A stretch of 43,163 nt of DNA. Source: Streptomyces sp. NRRL B-1347. GTDB taxonomy: Bacteria > Actinomycetota > Actinomycetes > Streptomycetales > Streptomycetaceae. Below, piece by piece: positions 1 through 7,771 of the stretch; the first letter of the stretch is position 1, and each line of letters opens with the position of its first letter. The translations under genes and the position numbers were made by a program. The stretch covers positions 1-43,163 of the forward strand of contig NZ_JOJM01000068.1 of assembly GCF_000720325.1 (NCBI RefSeq), given 5' to 3'. The notes below the pieces were generated by a model, which ran no database searches, was not told the origin of the DNA, and was given only the letters and a program-made list of their open reading frames with translations.

Positions 1-1
1 C

Positions 2-1432
2 GCCCCCCGCCCCCGCCCCGAGCCACCGATGCCGCCCCCGGACGCACAGGCCACCCAGGCCACCCAGGAAGCACAGGCCACCCAGCCCCGCCCCCGCGCC
101 CGCGCCCGCGCCACCACCTGGCTCGACGCCCGCGCGGCGTCCCGCAAGGCCGGTGCCCCGGCGCCCGCGCCCGCCGTCCCCACGCCGCTGTCCGACACCC
201 TGGGCCGCGTCCTCACCGCACCGCTGACCGCCCTCACCGACCTGCCCTCCTTCGACACCTCGGCGATGGACGGCTGGGCCGTGGCCGGTCCCGGCCCCTG
301 GACGGTCCTCGCGGACGGGGTCCTGGCCGGGCAGGAGCGGCCCCAGCCGCTCGCCGACGGCGAGGCGGTGCGGATCGCCACGGGGGCCCGCGTCCCGCAG
401 GACACCACCGCCGTCATCCGCAGCGAGCACGCGCGCGTGGACGACAAGAGCAAGCTGCACGCCCAGCGTGAGGTCGTGCCCGGCCAGGACATCCGGCCGC
501 GCGCCCAGGAGTGCCGCGCGGGCGACCAACTCCTGCCGCCCGGCGCCCTGGTGACCCCCGCCGTGCTCGGGCTCGCCGCCGCGGCCGGGTACGACGCGCT
601 GCCCGTCGCCCCGCGCCCCCGCGCGGAAGTCCTGGTCCTGGGCGATGAGTTGCTCACCGAAGGGCTGCCGCAGGAAGGCCGCATCCGGGACGCGCTCGGC
701 CCGATGCTGCCGCCCTGGCTCCGCGCGCTCGGCGTGCACGTGACCGCCGTACGCCGCCTCGGCGACGACGCGGAAGCCCTGTACGAGGCCCTGGCCCGGT
801 CCACGGCCGAGGTGATCGTGACGACCGGCGGCACCGCGTCCGGACCCGTCGACCACGTCCACCCCGCGCTGCGCCGCCTCGGCGCCGAACTGCTCGTCGA
901 CGGCGTCGCGGTGCGCCCCGGCCACCCGATGCTGCTCGCACGCCTTCCCGGAGCACGGCTGCCCGAGGCCCCTCGCGCCACCTCAAGCCGGGCCGGAGCG
1001 ACGCCGGACCGTACCAACGCGGCGCTGGGCCAACGCGCCCGCCACCTCGTGGGCCTTCCCGGAAACCCCCTGGCCGCCGTCTCCGGCCTGCTCACCCTGG
1101 CCGAGCCGCTGCTGCGCGGGCTCGCGGGCCGCCCCGCCGCCGAGCCGTACACCGCGCCGCTGCGTGACGACGTACATGGGCATCCGCACGACACCCGTCT
1201 CGTGCCGGTCGTCCTGCGCGCCGAGTACGCGGTGCCGCTGCACTACAACGGCCCCGCGATGCTGCGGGGCATCGCGGTGGCCGACGGGCTCGCGGTGGTG
1301 CCGCCGGGCGGTGCGCGCCGTCAGCAAGAGGTGGAGATCCTCGATCTGCCCTGGACCGAACCGGGCGGGTCACACGGCGAGTTGGGGCACAACGGGTCGG
1401 CCGACCCCTTCAGCGAGGTGTGTTTCACGTGA
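2..1432 (+). CDS. moeA: MoeA-family molybdopterin molybdotransferase (5' end cut by window)
   Basis: MoeA-family enzymes insert molybdate into adenylylated molybdopterin in the cytoplasm. The first ATG in the window is at 29, giving 467 residues, but the frame is open to the left edge, so the true start may lie outside. Counting from that ATG, the conserved N-terminal motif SAMDGWA is at residues 78-84, IATGARVP at 117-124, the domain III motif TTGGTASG at 265-272 (most MoeA proteins have GGVSVG here), and GLPGNPLA at 342-349. Residues about 307-338 are an Ala/Arg-rich insertion inside domain III that looks poorly conserved. The N-terminus is a low-complexity Ala-Thr-Gln and Arg-Ala stretch. 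The last codons overlap the start of the potassium channel gene and a parS site. The family is clear. Whether it is the main MoeA or a paralogue cannot be told here. Confidence 0.85.
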   Translation, partial: APRPRPEPPMPPPDAQATQATQEAQATQPRPRARARATTWLDARAASRKAGAPAPAPAVPTPLSDTLGRVLTAPLTALTDLPSFDTSAMDGWAVAGPGPWTVLADGVLAGQERPQPLADGEAVRIATGARVPQDTTAVIRSEHARVDDKSKLHAQREVVPGQDIRPRAQECRAGDQLLPPGALVTPAVLGLAAAAGYDALPVAPRPRAEVLVLGDELLTEGLPQEGRIRDALGPMLPPWLRALGVHVTAVRRLGDDAEALYEALARSTAEVIVTTGGTASGPVDHVHPALRRLGAELLVDGVAVRPGHPMLLARLPGARLPEAPRATSSRAGATPDRTNAALGQRARHLVGLPGNPLAAVSGLLTLAEPLLRGLAGRPAAEPYTAPLRDDVHGHPHDTRLVPVVLRAEYAVPLHYNGPAMLRGIAVADGLAVVPPGGARRQQEVEILDLPWTEPGGSHGELGHNGSADPFSEVCFT

Positions 1433-2535
1433 AACTTCCCGGCCATGACGCGATCGCGCGCCAAGCCGACGAACACCTCGTCACGCACCGCGTCCAACTC
1501 CCCAAGCGCGTCGTCGAACGCCCCCTGCGCCAGGTCGGCAAACGCCTGCTGATGGCGATGTTCGTGCTCGCGTTGACCATCCTCATCGTGTACGTCGACC
1601 GCGACGGCTACCACGACAACGCGAACGGGACGATCGACTTCCTGGACGCCTCGTACTACGCCACCGTGACGCTCTCCACCACCGGGTACGGCGACATCGT
1701 CCCGCACAGTGACAGCGCGCGGATGGCCAACATCTTCCTGATCACGCCCCTGCGCGTGCTCTTCCTGATCATCCTCGTCGGCACCACGCTCGAAGTGCTG
1801 ACGGAACGCACCCGTGAGGAATGGCGGCTTTCCCGCTGGAGGTCCAACTTGCGTGACCACACCGTCGTCGTCGGCTTCGGCACCAAGGGCCGTTCCGCGA
1901 TCCAGACCGTGCAGGCGACGGGACTCAAGCCCGAGCAGGTCGTGATCGTCGACCCCAGCTCGAAGGTCGTCGAGGCGGCCACGGCGGAGGGCTACGCGGG
2001 TGTCGTCGGCGACGCGACGCGCAGCGACGTACTGCTGCGGGCCGAGGTGCAGAAGGCCCGCCAGATCATCGTGGCGACCCAGCGCGACGACACCGCGGTC
2101 CTGGTCACGCTCACCGCCCGACAGCTCAACCGGCAGGCGAAGATCGTGGCCGCGGTCCGCGAGGAGGAGAACGCGCCGCTGCTCCGGCAGTCCGGCGCCG
2201 ACGCCGTCATCACCAGCGCCAGCGCGGCGGGACGGCTGCTCGGCCTGTCGGTGCTCAGCCCGAGCGCGGGCGTGGTCATGGAGGACCTCATCCAGCAGGG
2301 CAGCGGTCTCGACCTGGTCGAAAGGCCGGTGATAAAGGCCGAGGTCGGGCACGGGGTGCGCGAGATGAAGGACCTGGTCGTCAGCGTCGTACGAGGACAC
2401 CGGCTGCTCGCGTACGACGATCCGGCCATCGGCGAGCTCCAGTTGACGGACCGGCTGATCACGATCGTCCGGGCCTCACCGGCTCCGGAGCCGCCGATGA
2501 CGGAGGTGCGGCGGGCGGCGCGACCGCTGGACTGA
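1420..2535 (+). CDS. Potassium channel with RCK (TrkA-N) domain
   Basis: Two-transmembrane potassium channel subunit with a cytoplasmic regulatory domain, expected to work as a membrane tetramer. Residues about 42-59 form the first helix, the selectivity filter TTGYGD is at 87-92, and residues about 105-125 form the second helix. The RCK/TrkA-N Rossmann domain follows, with the nucleotide-binding loop GFGTKG at 152-157, then a TrkA-C-like region to about residue 350. The start is GTG at 1420, or possibly GTG at 1429. Both lie inside the parS palindrome and overlap the end of moeA, which suggests translational coupling. The total of 371 residues is normal for a Kch/MthK-like protein. The ligand that gates it cannot be inferred. 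Confidence 0.9.
   Translation: MFHVKLPGHDAIARQADEHLVTHRVQLPKRVVERPLRQVGKRLLMAMFVLALTILIVYVDRDGYHDNANGTIDFLDASYYATVTLSTTGYGDIVPHSDSARMANIFLITPLRVLFLIILVGTTLEVLTERTREEWRLSRWRSNLRDHTVVVGFGTKGRSAIQTVQATGLKPEQVVIVDPSSKVVEAATAEGYAGVVGDATRSDVLLRAEVQKARQIIVATQRDDTAVLVTLTARQLNRQAKIVAAVREEENAPLLRQSGADAVITSASAAGRLLGLSVLSPSAGVVMEDLIQQGSGLDLVERPVIKAEVGHGVREMKDLVVSVVRGHRLLAYDDPAIGELQLTDRLITIVRASPAPEPPMTEVRRAARPLD
1421..1435. promoter_or_regulatory. parS site (ParB binding)
   Basis: The sequence TGTTTCACGTGAAAC contains a perfect 14-base palindrome, GTTTCAC/GTGAAAC (1422-1435). It matches the bacterial parS consensus at every position except the last outer base, which is T instead of A. In Streptomyces, ParB loads at parS sites clustered around oriC to organise chromosome segregation during sporulation. 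The site sits in the overlap between the 3' end of moeA and the start of the channel gene, as intragenic parS sites often do. No second copy was noticed in the window. Confidence 0.85.
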
Positions 2536-2570
2536 GGCCCGCGCGCTGCCCCGGAGCGCGCCCTGCCGCA

Positions 2571-2592
2571 CCCTCCGGGCGTCCCGGGAGGG
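2571..2592 (+). terminator. Possible terminator after the channel gene
   Basis: An imperfect GC-rich hairpin (CCCTCCGGG / CCCGGGAGGG around a CGT loop) lies in the 120-base gap between the channel gene and the quinone reductase. It has no T run, so the call is tentative. Confidence 0.35.
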
Positions 2593-2658
2593 CCCGGGGC
2601 CGGGTTGTCCGTGTGCAGCGCCCTGCCGGTCAAAGGAGGCGGGAGTAGCCTCGCCCGC

Positions 2659-3636
2659 ATGCATGCGATCACGATCCCCGAATCCGGTGGGCCCGAGGTG
2701 CTCCAGTGGGCCGAGGTCCCCGATCCCGTACCCGGTGAGGGCGAGGTCCTCATCGAGGTGGCCGCCAGCGCCGTGAACCGTGCCGACCTGCTCCAGCGGC
2801 AGGGCTTCTACGACCCGCCGCCCGGCGCGTCGCCGTACCCGGGCCTGGAGTGCTCCGGGCGGATCACCGCGCTCGGCCCCGGCGTCGCGGGCCTGGCGGT
2901 CGGCGAAGAGGTGTGCGCGCTGCTCGCGGGCGGCGGCTACGCGGAGCAGGTCGTCGTCCCGGCGGGGCAGGTCCTGCCGGTGCCCGACGGCGTTGACCTC
3001 GTCACGGCGGCCGCGCTGCCGGAGGTCACGGCCACGGTCTGGTCGAACGTGTTCATGGTGGCCCATCTGCGCCCCGGCGAGACGCTCCTCGTGCACGGCG
3101 GCGCCAGCGGCATCGGCACCATGGCGATCCAGCTCGCGAAGGCCGTCGGCGCGCGCGTCGCGGTGACGGCGGGCAGCAAGGAGAAGCTGGCGTTCTGCGG
3201 CGACCTGGGCGCGGACGTCCTCATCGACTACCGCGAGCAGGACTTCGCCGAGGAGATCAAGCGGGCCACGGACGGGGCGGGCGCGGACGTGATCCTGGAC
3301 ATCATGGGCGCCAAGTACCTGGAGCGGAACGTCGACTCCCTCGCGGTCAGCGGCCGCCTCGCGATCATCGGCATGCAGGGCGGCGTGAAGGGCGAGCTGA
3401 ACATCGCCACGCTGCTGCGCAAGCGCGCCGCCGTCACCGCGACCTCGCTGCGGGCCCGGCCCGTCGCGGAGAAGACCTCCATCGTCGCGGCGGTGCGGGA
3501 GCACGTGTGGCCGTTGATCGGGGCGGGGCAGGTGCGGGCGGTGGTGGACCGGGCGCTGCCGATGCGGGACGCGGGGGCCGCGCATCAGGTGTTGGAGTCG
3601 AGTGGGCATATCGGGAAGGTGCTGCTGGTCCGGTAG
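2659..3636 (+). CDS. NAD(P)H quinone oxidoreductase (PIG3/zeta-crystallin type MDR)
   Basis: Zinc-free medium-chain dehydrogenase/reductase of 325 residues, predicted to reduce quinones or related electrophiles with NADPH in the cytoplasm. The N-terminal GroES-like domain contains the family motif NRADLLQRQGFYDPPPG at 40-56. The Rossmann domain has HGGASGIGTMAIQLAK at 146-161. No structural or catalytic zinc cysteine cluster is seen. The start is the ATG at 2659. A frame-open GTG at 2605 lacks family similarity, and an AAAGGAGG motif lies at about 2633-2640, rather far (18 bases) from the ATG. A strong hairpin terminator follows at 3700-3726. The physiological substrate is unknown. Confidence 0.88.
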   Translation: MHAITIPESGGPEVLQWAEVPDPVPGEGEVLIEVAASAVNRADLLQRQGFYDPPPGASPYPGLECSGRITALGPGVAGLAVGEEVCALLAGGGYAEQVVVPAGQVLPVPDGVDLVTAAALPEVTATVWSNVFMVAHLRPGETLLVHGGASGIGTMAIQLAKAVGARVAVTAGSKEKLAFCGDLGADVLIDYREQDFAEEIKRATDGAGADVILDIMGAKYLERNVDSLAVSGRLAIIGMQGGVKGELNIATLLRKRAAVTATSLRARPVAEKTSIVAAVREHVWPLIGAGQVRAVVDRALPMRDAGAAHQVLESSGHIGKVLLVR

Positions 3637-3699
3637 CCCTCGCGGGGCGCCCCGCTGTGTCCATCAGCGTGCTCCGTGCGCGGGCGCCCCTTCCCGCTC

Positions 3700-3726
3700 C
3701 ACGGGGGGGGCTCCTCCCCCCCCGTG
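3700..3726 (+). terminator. Terminator hairpin after quinone reductase
   Basis: Perfect 11-base-pair stem (CACGGGGGGGG with CCCCCCCCGTG) around a 5-base CTCCT loop, 64 bases past the stop codon. Confidence 0.75.
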
Positions 3727-3740
3727 CCCCCCCCGAAAAC

Positions 3741-3781
3741 GGCGCTTCGCGCCTCGTCCTCAAACGCCGGACGGGCTGGAT
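3741..3781 (+). repeat. 41-base intergenic repeat, copy 1
   Basis: Identical over 41 bases to 33819-33859, in the same orientation. It holds two small hairpins in series: GGCGC-TTC-GCGCC, then CGTCC...GGACG. Both copies lie in intergenic DNA just after a terminator and before the next gene on the plus strand. Confidence 0.8.
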
Positions 3782-3873
3782 TCGCGACGTCGAGATGCCG
3801 GATGGTGCGGGGCGTGTGACGCTGGCTGCACGCCCGCGATCTTGGCGACCCGGCAGCGGGAGGGAGCCGTGCG

Positions 3874-4290
3874 GTGACTTCATGGCGGTGCCGCGCCCCG
3901 CGCGCGGCCGTACCGGTGGCGCTGGTGAGCGTGCTGCTCGCCCCGGCCCCGGGATACGCCGCCGACCCGTCCCCCGCTCCATCGGCCGCGTACTACGACG
4001 AGGTGGCCCTCGCCGGGAGCCGCGCGGGCGAGGGCAGGACCCGGCCGGGCCGGGCGGAGCCGCTCGTGATGCCCGATCCGCGGGCCTGGCGCCCGCTGCC
4101 GCCCCCGGCGGCCCGCGAGCGGCGCGCCGAGCCGAAGCCGCCGCCCGCCGCGGATGCCGCCGATCCGTTCGCCCGGAGCACGGCGACGGGGCCGCCCATC
4201 CCCGGTCTGCGCGTCCTGCCGCTCGGCGCGGGCCTGGTCCTGATCGGCCTCGGCCTCGGGTTCCTGGGCCTTCGCCTGCGCCGGGGCTGA
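3874..4290 (+). CDS. Small secreted or membrane-anchored protein of unknown function
   Basis: 138 residues that I do not recognise as a named family. It begins with a signal peptide (Arg-rich start, hydrophobic core about residues 11-25, likely cleavage near YAA at 28-30). A Pro/Ala/Arg-rich, low-complexity middle follows, then a C-terminal transmembrane helix (about residues 112-132) with an Arg-rich tail (LRLRRG). This layout resembles a cell-wall-exposed protein held by a C-terminal anchor, but no sortase LPxTG motif is present. The start is GTG at 3874, preceded by a GGGAGGGAG ribosome binding site. It sits between the quinone reductase and the proteasome activator, both on the same strand. 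Confidence 0.65.
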   Translation: MTSWRCRAPRAAVPVALVSVLLAPAPGYAADPSPAPSAAYYDEVALAGSRAGEGRTRPGRAEPLVMPDPRAWRPLPPPAARERRAEPKPPPAADAADPFARSTATGPPIPGLRVLPLGAGLVLIGLGLGFLGLRLRRG

Positions 4291-4371
4291 TGCGTGGCCC
4301 CGTAGACGGTGGATCATCGGCGAATGGGGGCACCACGGATGTGTGAGCAACGGGTGCGAGAGAATGGCGGC

Positions 4372-4914
4372 ATGGAGATGCCGAGGAACGAAAGGTCGCC
4401 GGAGAACCCCCAGGTCCTGGTTGTCGGCCAGGACGGCATGGCGCTCGGCGGCGGTGGCGACGACGACGTCCGCGAGGTCCCGGTGACGGACATGGTCGAA
4501 CAGCCGGCGAAGGTCATGCGGATCGGCAGCATGATCAAGCAGCTTTTGGAAGAAGTGCGCGCGGCACCTCTGGACGAGGCGAGCCGGGTGCGCCTCAAGG
4601 AGATCCACGCCAGCTCGGTGAAGGAGCTGGAGGACGGCCTCGCGCCCGAACTCGTGGAGGAACTGGAGCGCCTGTCGCTGCCGTTCACCGACGAGACGAC
4701 GCCGAGCGACGCGGAGCTGCGCATCGCGCAGGCCCAGTTGGTGGGCTGGCTCGAAGGCCTCTTCCACGGGATCCAGACGACGCTGTTCGCGCAGCAGATG
4801 GCCGCGCGGGCCCAGTTGGAGCAGATGCGCCGCGCGCTGCCGCCGGGCGTGGGCGGTCACGAGGACGACGAGGAAGGCGGCGTGGCGGGCCGCAGCGGGG
4901 GCCCCTACCTCTAG
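4372..4914 (+). CDS. bpa: Bacterial proteasome activator (Bpa/PafE family)
   Basis: 180-residue ATP-independent activator of the actinobacterial 20S proteasome. In Mycobacterium tuberculosis the homologue forms a dodecameric ring and opens the proteasome gate through a C-terminal GQYL motif. Here the C-terminus is GGPYL, keeping the penultimate Tyr and final Leu but with Pro in place of Gln. The central part (about residues 40-155) is predicted to be the helical bundle (…MIKQLLEEVRAAPLDEASR…, …WLEGLFHGIQTTLFAQQM…). An acidic, Gly-rich linker (163-176) leads to the tail. ATG at 4372 (MEMPRNER) is chosen because it begins the conserved part. Upstream in-frame starts (from 4309) add unconserved residues. 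A strong bidirectional terminator lies at 5032-5064. Confidence 0.88.
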   Translation: MEMPRNERSPENPQVLVVGQDGMALGGGGDDDVREVPVTDMVEQPAKVMRIGSMIKQLLEEVRAAPLDEASRVRLKEIHASSVKELEDGLAPELVEELERLSLPFTDETTPSDAELRIAQAQLVGWLEGLFHGIQTTLFAQQMAARAQLEQMRRALPPGVGGHEDDEEGGVAGRSGGPYL

Positions 4915-4936
4915 CCGCCGGCCGCCCCGGAGGCGA

Positions 4937-5030
4937 CCGACGCACACACCCCGCGAACGAGACGCACACACCCCGCAAACGGACCGACGGACACACCCGC
5001 AGACGAACCGACGGACACACCCGCAAACGA
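4937..5030 (+). repeat. Imperfect tandem repeat behind bpa
   Basis: Four degenerate units built on ACACACCCCGC or ACACACCCGCA followed by an AACGA-type end. The last two are nearly identical CCGACGGACACACCCGCA-type units. The array lies between the bpa stop and its terminator. No function is apparent. Confidence 0.6.
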
Positions 5031-5031
5031 A

Positions 5032-5064
5032 GGGGCCCGGTACGCACCCCGCGTACCGGGCCCC
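5032..5064. terminator. Bidirectional terminator between bpa and the AhpD-like gene
   Basis: Perfect 14-base-pair stem (GGGGCCCGGTACGC with GCGTACCGGGCCCC) around an ACCCC loop, between convergent genes. Confidence 0.85.
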
Positions 5065-5084
5065 TCGGTCTGTGTCCCGCGGGC

Positions 5085-5546
5085 TCAGCCCCACGTGGTG
5101 CCCGCGGGCTCCTGAATCGTGGCGTTGATCCGGTTGAACATGTTCGTCACGCCGATGACCATGATCAGGGCGGACAGCTCCCGCTCGTCGAAGTGGTCGG
5201 CGACCTCGTCCCAGAGCTCGTCGGACACGGCCTGGGCGGAGCGGTCGGCGAGCCGCGTGGAGACCTCCGCGAGGGCCAGCGCGGCGCGCTCCGCGTCCGT
5301 GAAGAACGGCGCCTCGCGCCAGGCCACCACCGTGGCGAGCCGCTCGGCGCTCGTCCCGGCCTTCACCAGGTTCGCCGTGTGACCGTGGATGCAGGCGCTG
5401 CACCCGTTGATCTGGCTGACCCGCAGGCCGACGATCTCCTGGAGCTCCTGCGTCAGGCCGCTCTCGGCGATGGCCTTCATGATGCTGCCGATGCCCTTGA
5501 TGCCGTCGGGAAGGACGAACGCCGGGTTCTTCATCCGAGCCTGCAT
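5085..5546 (-). CDS. AhpD-like carboxymuconolactone decarboxylase family protein
   Basis: 153-residue all-helical protein of the carboxymuconolactone decarboxylase/AhpD family. The thiol redox motif is C49-S-A-C52 with H56 nearby (NGCSACIHGH), as in alkylhydroperoxidase AhpD, so a peroxidase or disulfide-reductase role in oxidative stress is likely. A decarboxylase role is not supported because no protocatechuate genes are near. The start is ATG at 5546 with AGAGGAGA six bases upstream. The gene stands alone, convergent with bpa and separated from the upstream kinase gene by a repeat region. Confidence 0.85.
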   Translation of the reverse strand: MQARMKNPAFVLPDGIKGIGSIMKAIAESGLTQELQEIVGLRVSQINGCSACIHGHTANLVKAGTSAERLATVVAWREAPFFTDAERAALALAEVSTRLADRSAQAVSDELWDEVADHFDERELSALIMVIGVTNMFNRINATIQEPAGTTWG

Positions 5547-5617
5547 GGCCGGTCTCCTCTGTGCTGCTCTCGCGCCGCTTGGCTTGTCACTTCACTGACG
5601 GAGCGGGAGCGGGGAAT

Positions 5618-5654
5618 GTGACCGGTGCGCGAAAGAATTTTCCGCACCGGTCAC
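5618..5654 (-). terminator. Long inverted repeat, probable terminator of the kinase gene
   Basis: Perfect 12-base arms (GTGACCGGTGCG and CGCACCGGTCAC) flank a 13-base spacer whose GAAA and TTTC ends can extend the stem. It lies downstream of the minus-strand kinase and upstream of the AhpD-like gene, so it could instead be an operator for the latter. Confidence 0.55.
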
Positions 5655-5671
5655 GCGCGGCAGCCGCGAGG

Positions 5672-5741
5672 AGGACCGAGAGAGGAGGACCGAGAGAGGA
5701 GGACCGAGAGAGGAGGACCGAGAGAGGAAGACAGAGAGAGG
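5672..5741 (+). repeat. 14-base minisatellite (AGGACCGAGAGAGG)
   Basis: Four perfect tandem copies of AGGACCGAGAGAGG (5672-5727), then a diverged fifth (5728-5741) and GA-rich decay to about 5762. It sits directly downstream of the kinase stop codon. The strong purine bias on the plus strand means a CT-rich kinase mRNA tail. Confidence 0.85.
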
Positions 5742-5773
5742 AAGAGAGAGGAACAGAGAGGGGACCGGGGAAG

Positions 5774-7408
5774 CTACGAGGGGTTGCCCGTCGAGATCTG
5801 GAACGTGATCTCCACGTCCTTCGGGTCGACGTCGGAGCCCGCCTTGGGGATCTGCCCCATGACGGTGTCCTCGCCGTACGTGTTCTCGTCGAGCTTCTGC
5901 TTGTCGTAGTGCCACCCGGCCGCCTGGAGGCAGGAGAGGACCGAGCGCCAGTCCTTGTAGCTGAAGTCGGGCAGCTTGATCTTGTCCGGGTCGTTGTACG
6001 CCGTGTCCGGCTCCGTGCACACCGTCTTCTCGACCGTGTTCGTGCGGTCCGGGCCGCGGTGCCCGGCCACCGGCTTCTTCGTCTCCTTGGCGTCGCCGCC
6101 GTCCCCGTCGCCGTTCAGGGAGATCGCGGTGATCAGGCCGCCGACGGCGAGCAGGGCGACGACGATCGAGCCGATGATGACCGGCATGTTCCGCTTGCCG
6201 CCGCCGGAGCCGCGCGAGCCGCCGGGGGACGCCGCCGTGGCGGGCTGCGGGGACAGCGTGTACGGGGGCGGGGTCTGGGCCGCCTGCGGGGCCGGGACGT
6301 AGGCGTTGGTGGGCGCGGGGGTCTGGTAGCCCTGCTGCGGGTAGCCGTACCCGGGCTGCGGGGTGGGCGTCGCCGGAGTCGCGTGGCCGTAGGGGCCCGG
6401 CTGGTACGGCGTCTGGACGCTGCCCTGCGCCTGCGGGTTCGTCGAGTCGACGGGCGGGAAGACGGCGGAGCCGACGCCCGCGCCGCTGGCGGTCTGGGCG
6501 CCGGGGACGATGCTGGGCGCGGAAGCCTGGAAGGACTGGGCGACGCGCAGGCACTCGTCGCGCATGGCCTCGGCGGTCGGGAAGCGCTCGTTCGGGTTCT
6601 TCTTGAGCGCGCGGGCGACGAGGGCGTCGACGGCCGGGGGCAGCGAGCGGTTGATGGAGGAGGGGGCGACCGGCTCCTCCTGGACGTGCGCGTACGCGAT
6701 GGCGAGCGGCGAGTCCGCCTCGAAGGGCAGTCGGCCCGTCACGAGCTGGAACAGCATGATGCCGACCGAGTAGAGGTCGGAGCGGGCGTCGACGCCGCGG
6801 CCGAGGGCCTGCTCGGGCGACAGGTACTGCGGGGTGCCGACGACCATGCCGGTCTGCGTCATCGAGGTGACGCCGGACTGCATGGCGCGGGCGATGCCGA
6901 AGTCCATGACCTTGACGACGTTCCGCTTCGTCATCATCACGTTGCCGGGCTTGATGTCGCGGTGGACCAGGCCCATCTCGTGGCTGATCTCCAGGGCCGC
7001 GAGCACATCGGCGGTGATCTTCAGCGCCTGGTCGGTGGGCATCGCGCCCTGCTGGCGGATCGCGGCGTCCAGGACGGAGCCGAGGGGCTTGCCCTCCACG
7101 TACTCCATGACGATGTACGGCATCGTCGACCCGCCGAGGTCGTCCTCGCCGGTGTCGAAGACCGACACGATGTTCGTGTGCGTGAGCTTGGCCACGGACT
7201 GGGCCTCGCGCCGGAAGCGCTCGCGGAAGGACTGCTCGCGGCCGAGCTCGGTGTGGAGTGTCTTGATCGCGACCTGTCGGTCGAGCACCGTGTCGTACGC
7301 GAGGTGCACCGAGGCCATGCCGCCCTCGCCGAGCAGATCGCGCAGCTGATAGCGGCCGCCGGCCAGTGAACTGCCCGCGTACCGGCCCTGAGCGCCGTCC
7401 TGGCTCAT
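5774..7408 (-). CDS. Membrane Ser/Thr protein kinase with one PASTA domain
   Basis: 544-residue Hanks-type (PknB-like) kinase. The cytoplasmic kinase domain (residues 20-285) has the glycine loop GEGGMASV (27-34), Lys49 in VAIK, HRDIKPGN (149-156), DFG (169-171) and GTPQYLSPE (191-199), so it should be active. A Pro/Gln/Tyr-rich juxtamembrane linker (300-405) leads to one transmembrane helix (409-430). One extracellular PASTA domain ends the protein (about 476-540), which in this family senses peptidoglycan fragments or lipid II. PknB orthologues usually have three or four PASTA repeats, so this is a reduced sensor. ATG at 7408 is chosen, with GGGGGA upstream. It is divergent from a second kinase across a 363-base control region. 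Confidence 0.92.
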   Translation of the reverse strand: MSQDGAQGRYAGSSLAGGRYQLRDLLGEGGMASVHLAYDTVLDRQVAIKTLHTELGREQSFRERFRREAQSVAKLTHTNIVSVFDTGEDDLGGSTMPYIVMEYVEGKPLGSVLDAAIRQQGAMPTDQALKITADVLAALEISHEMGLVHRDIKPGNVMMTKRNVVKVMDFGIARAMQSGVTSMTQTGMVVGTPQYLSPEQALGRGVDARSDLYSVGIMLFQLVTGRLPFEADSPLAIAYAHVQEEPVAPSSINRSLPPAVDALVARALKKNPNERFPTAEAMRDECLRVAQSFQASAPSIVPGAQTASGAGVGSAVFPPVDSTNPQAQGSVQTPYQPGPYGHATPATPTPQPGYGYPQQGYQTPAPTNAYVPAPQAAQTPPPYTLSPQPATAASPGGSRGSGGGKRNMPVIIGSIVVALLAVGGLITAISLNGDGDGGDAKETKKPVAGHRGPDRTNTVEKTVCTEPDTAYNDPDKIKLPDFSYKDWRSVLSCLQAAGWHYDKQKLDENTYGEDTVMGQIPKAGSDVDPKDVEITFQISTGNPS

Positions 7409-7771
7409 GTCGTGCGTCCCCCATCGGCGCGGACGCGAGACGGCGCCGCGGCTGTGACTGTGGCTATGGGTTGCGACCGAAGACGTCTCGGAGACGGTGA
7501 TCGATCCGCTATTCCTGGCCAAGTCTGCCCGAGGGCGATGCCACGTCAAGCTCGGTGCCCGTTCCGTGACCGTACGCGCAAGAAGAGTCTCGTAAGCGTT
7601 ACAAGTTTGCCCCGAGGGGGCCCCGGCGGGTTTGATGGCCGGTCCACCTCGGACCGGCATGTTGCGCGAAGGCTGTAGCGTGGCACGGCGGAGTACCCCG
7701 TACCGCTCCCATCACGTATCCGGTACACGCCCTCCACGGGCGGACCACGATCAGAACGACGGCGAGGACTG
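7409..7771. promoter_or_regulatory. Divergent control region between two kinase genes
   Basis: 363 bases without a gene, holding the promoters of both kinases. Two inverted repeats stand out: CGTCTC-G-GAGACG at 7484-7496, and GCCGGTCC-ACCTC-GGACCGGC at 7638-7658 (perfect 8-base arms). I could not identify convincing -35/-10 pairs. Confidence 0.6.

Noticed and set aside
5774..7660. Earlier start of the first kinase at 7660
   Set aside because: The extra 84 residues have no similarity to kinases and run through the divergent control region. ATG 7408 has a ribosome binding site directly before the kinase domain.
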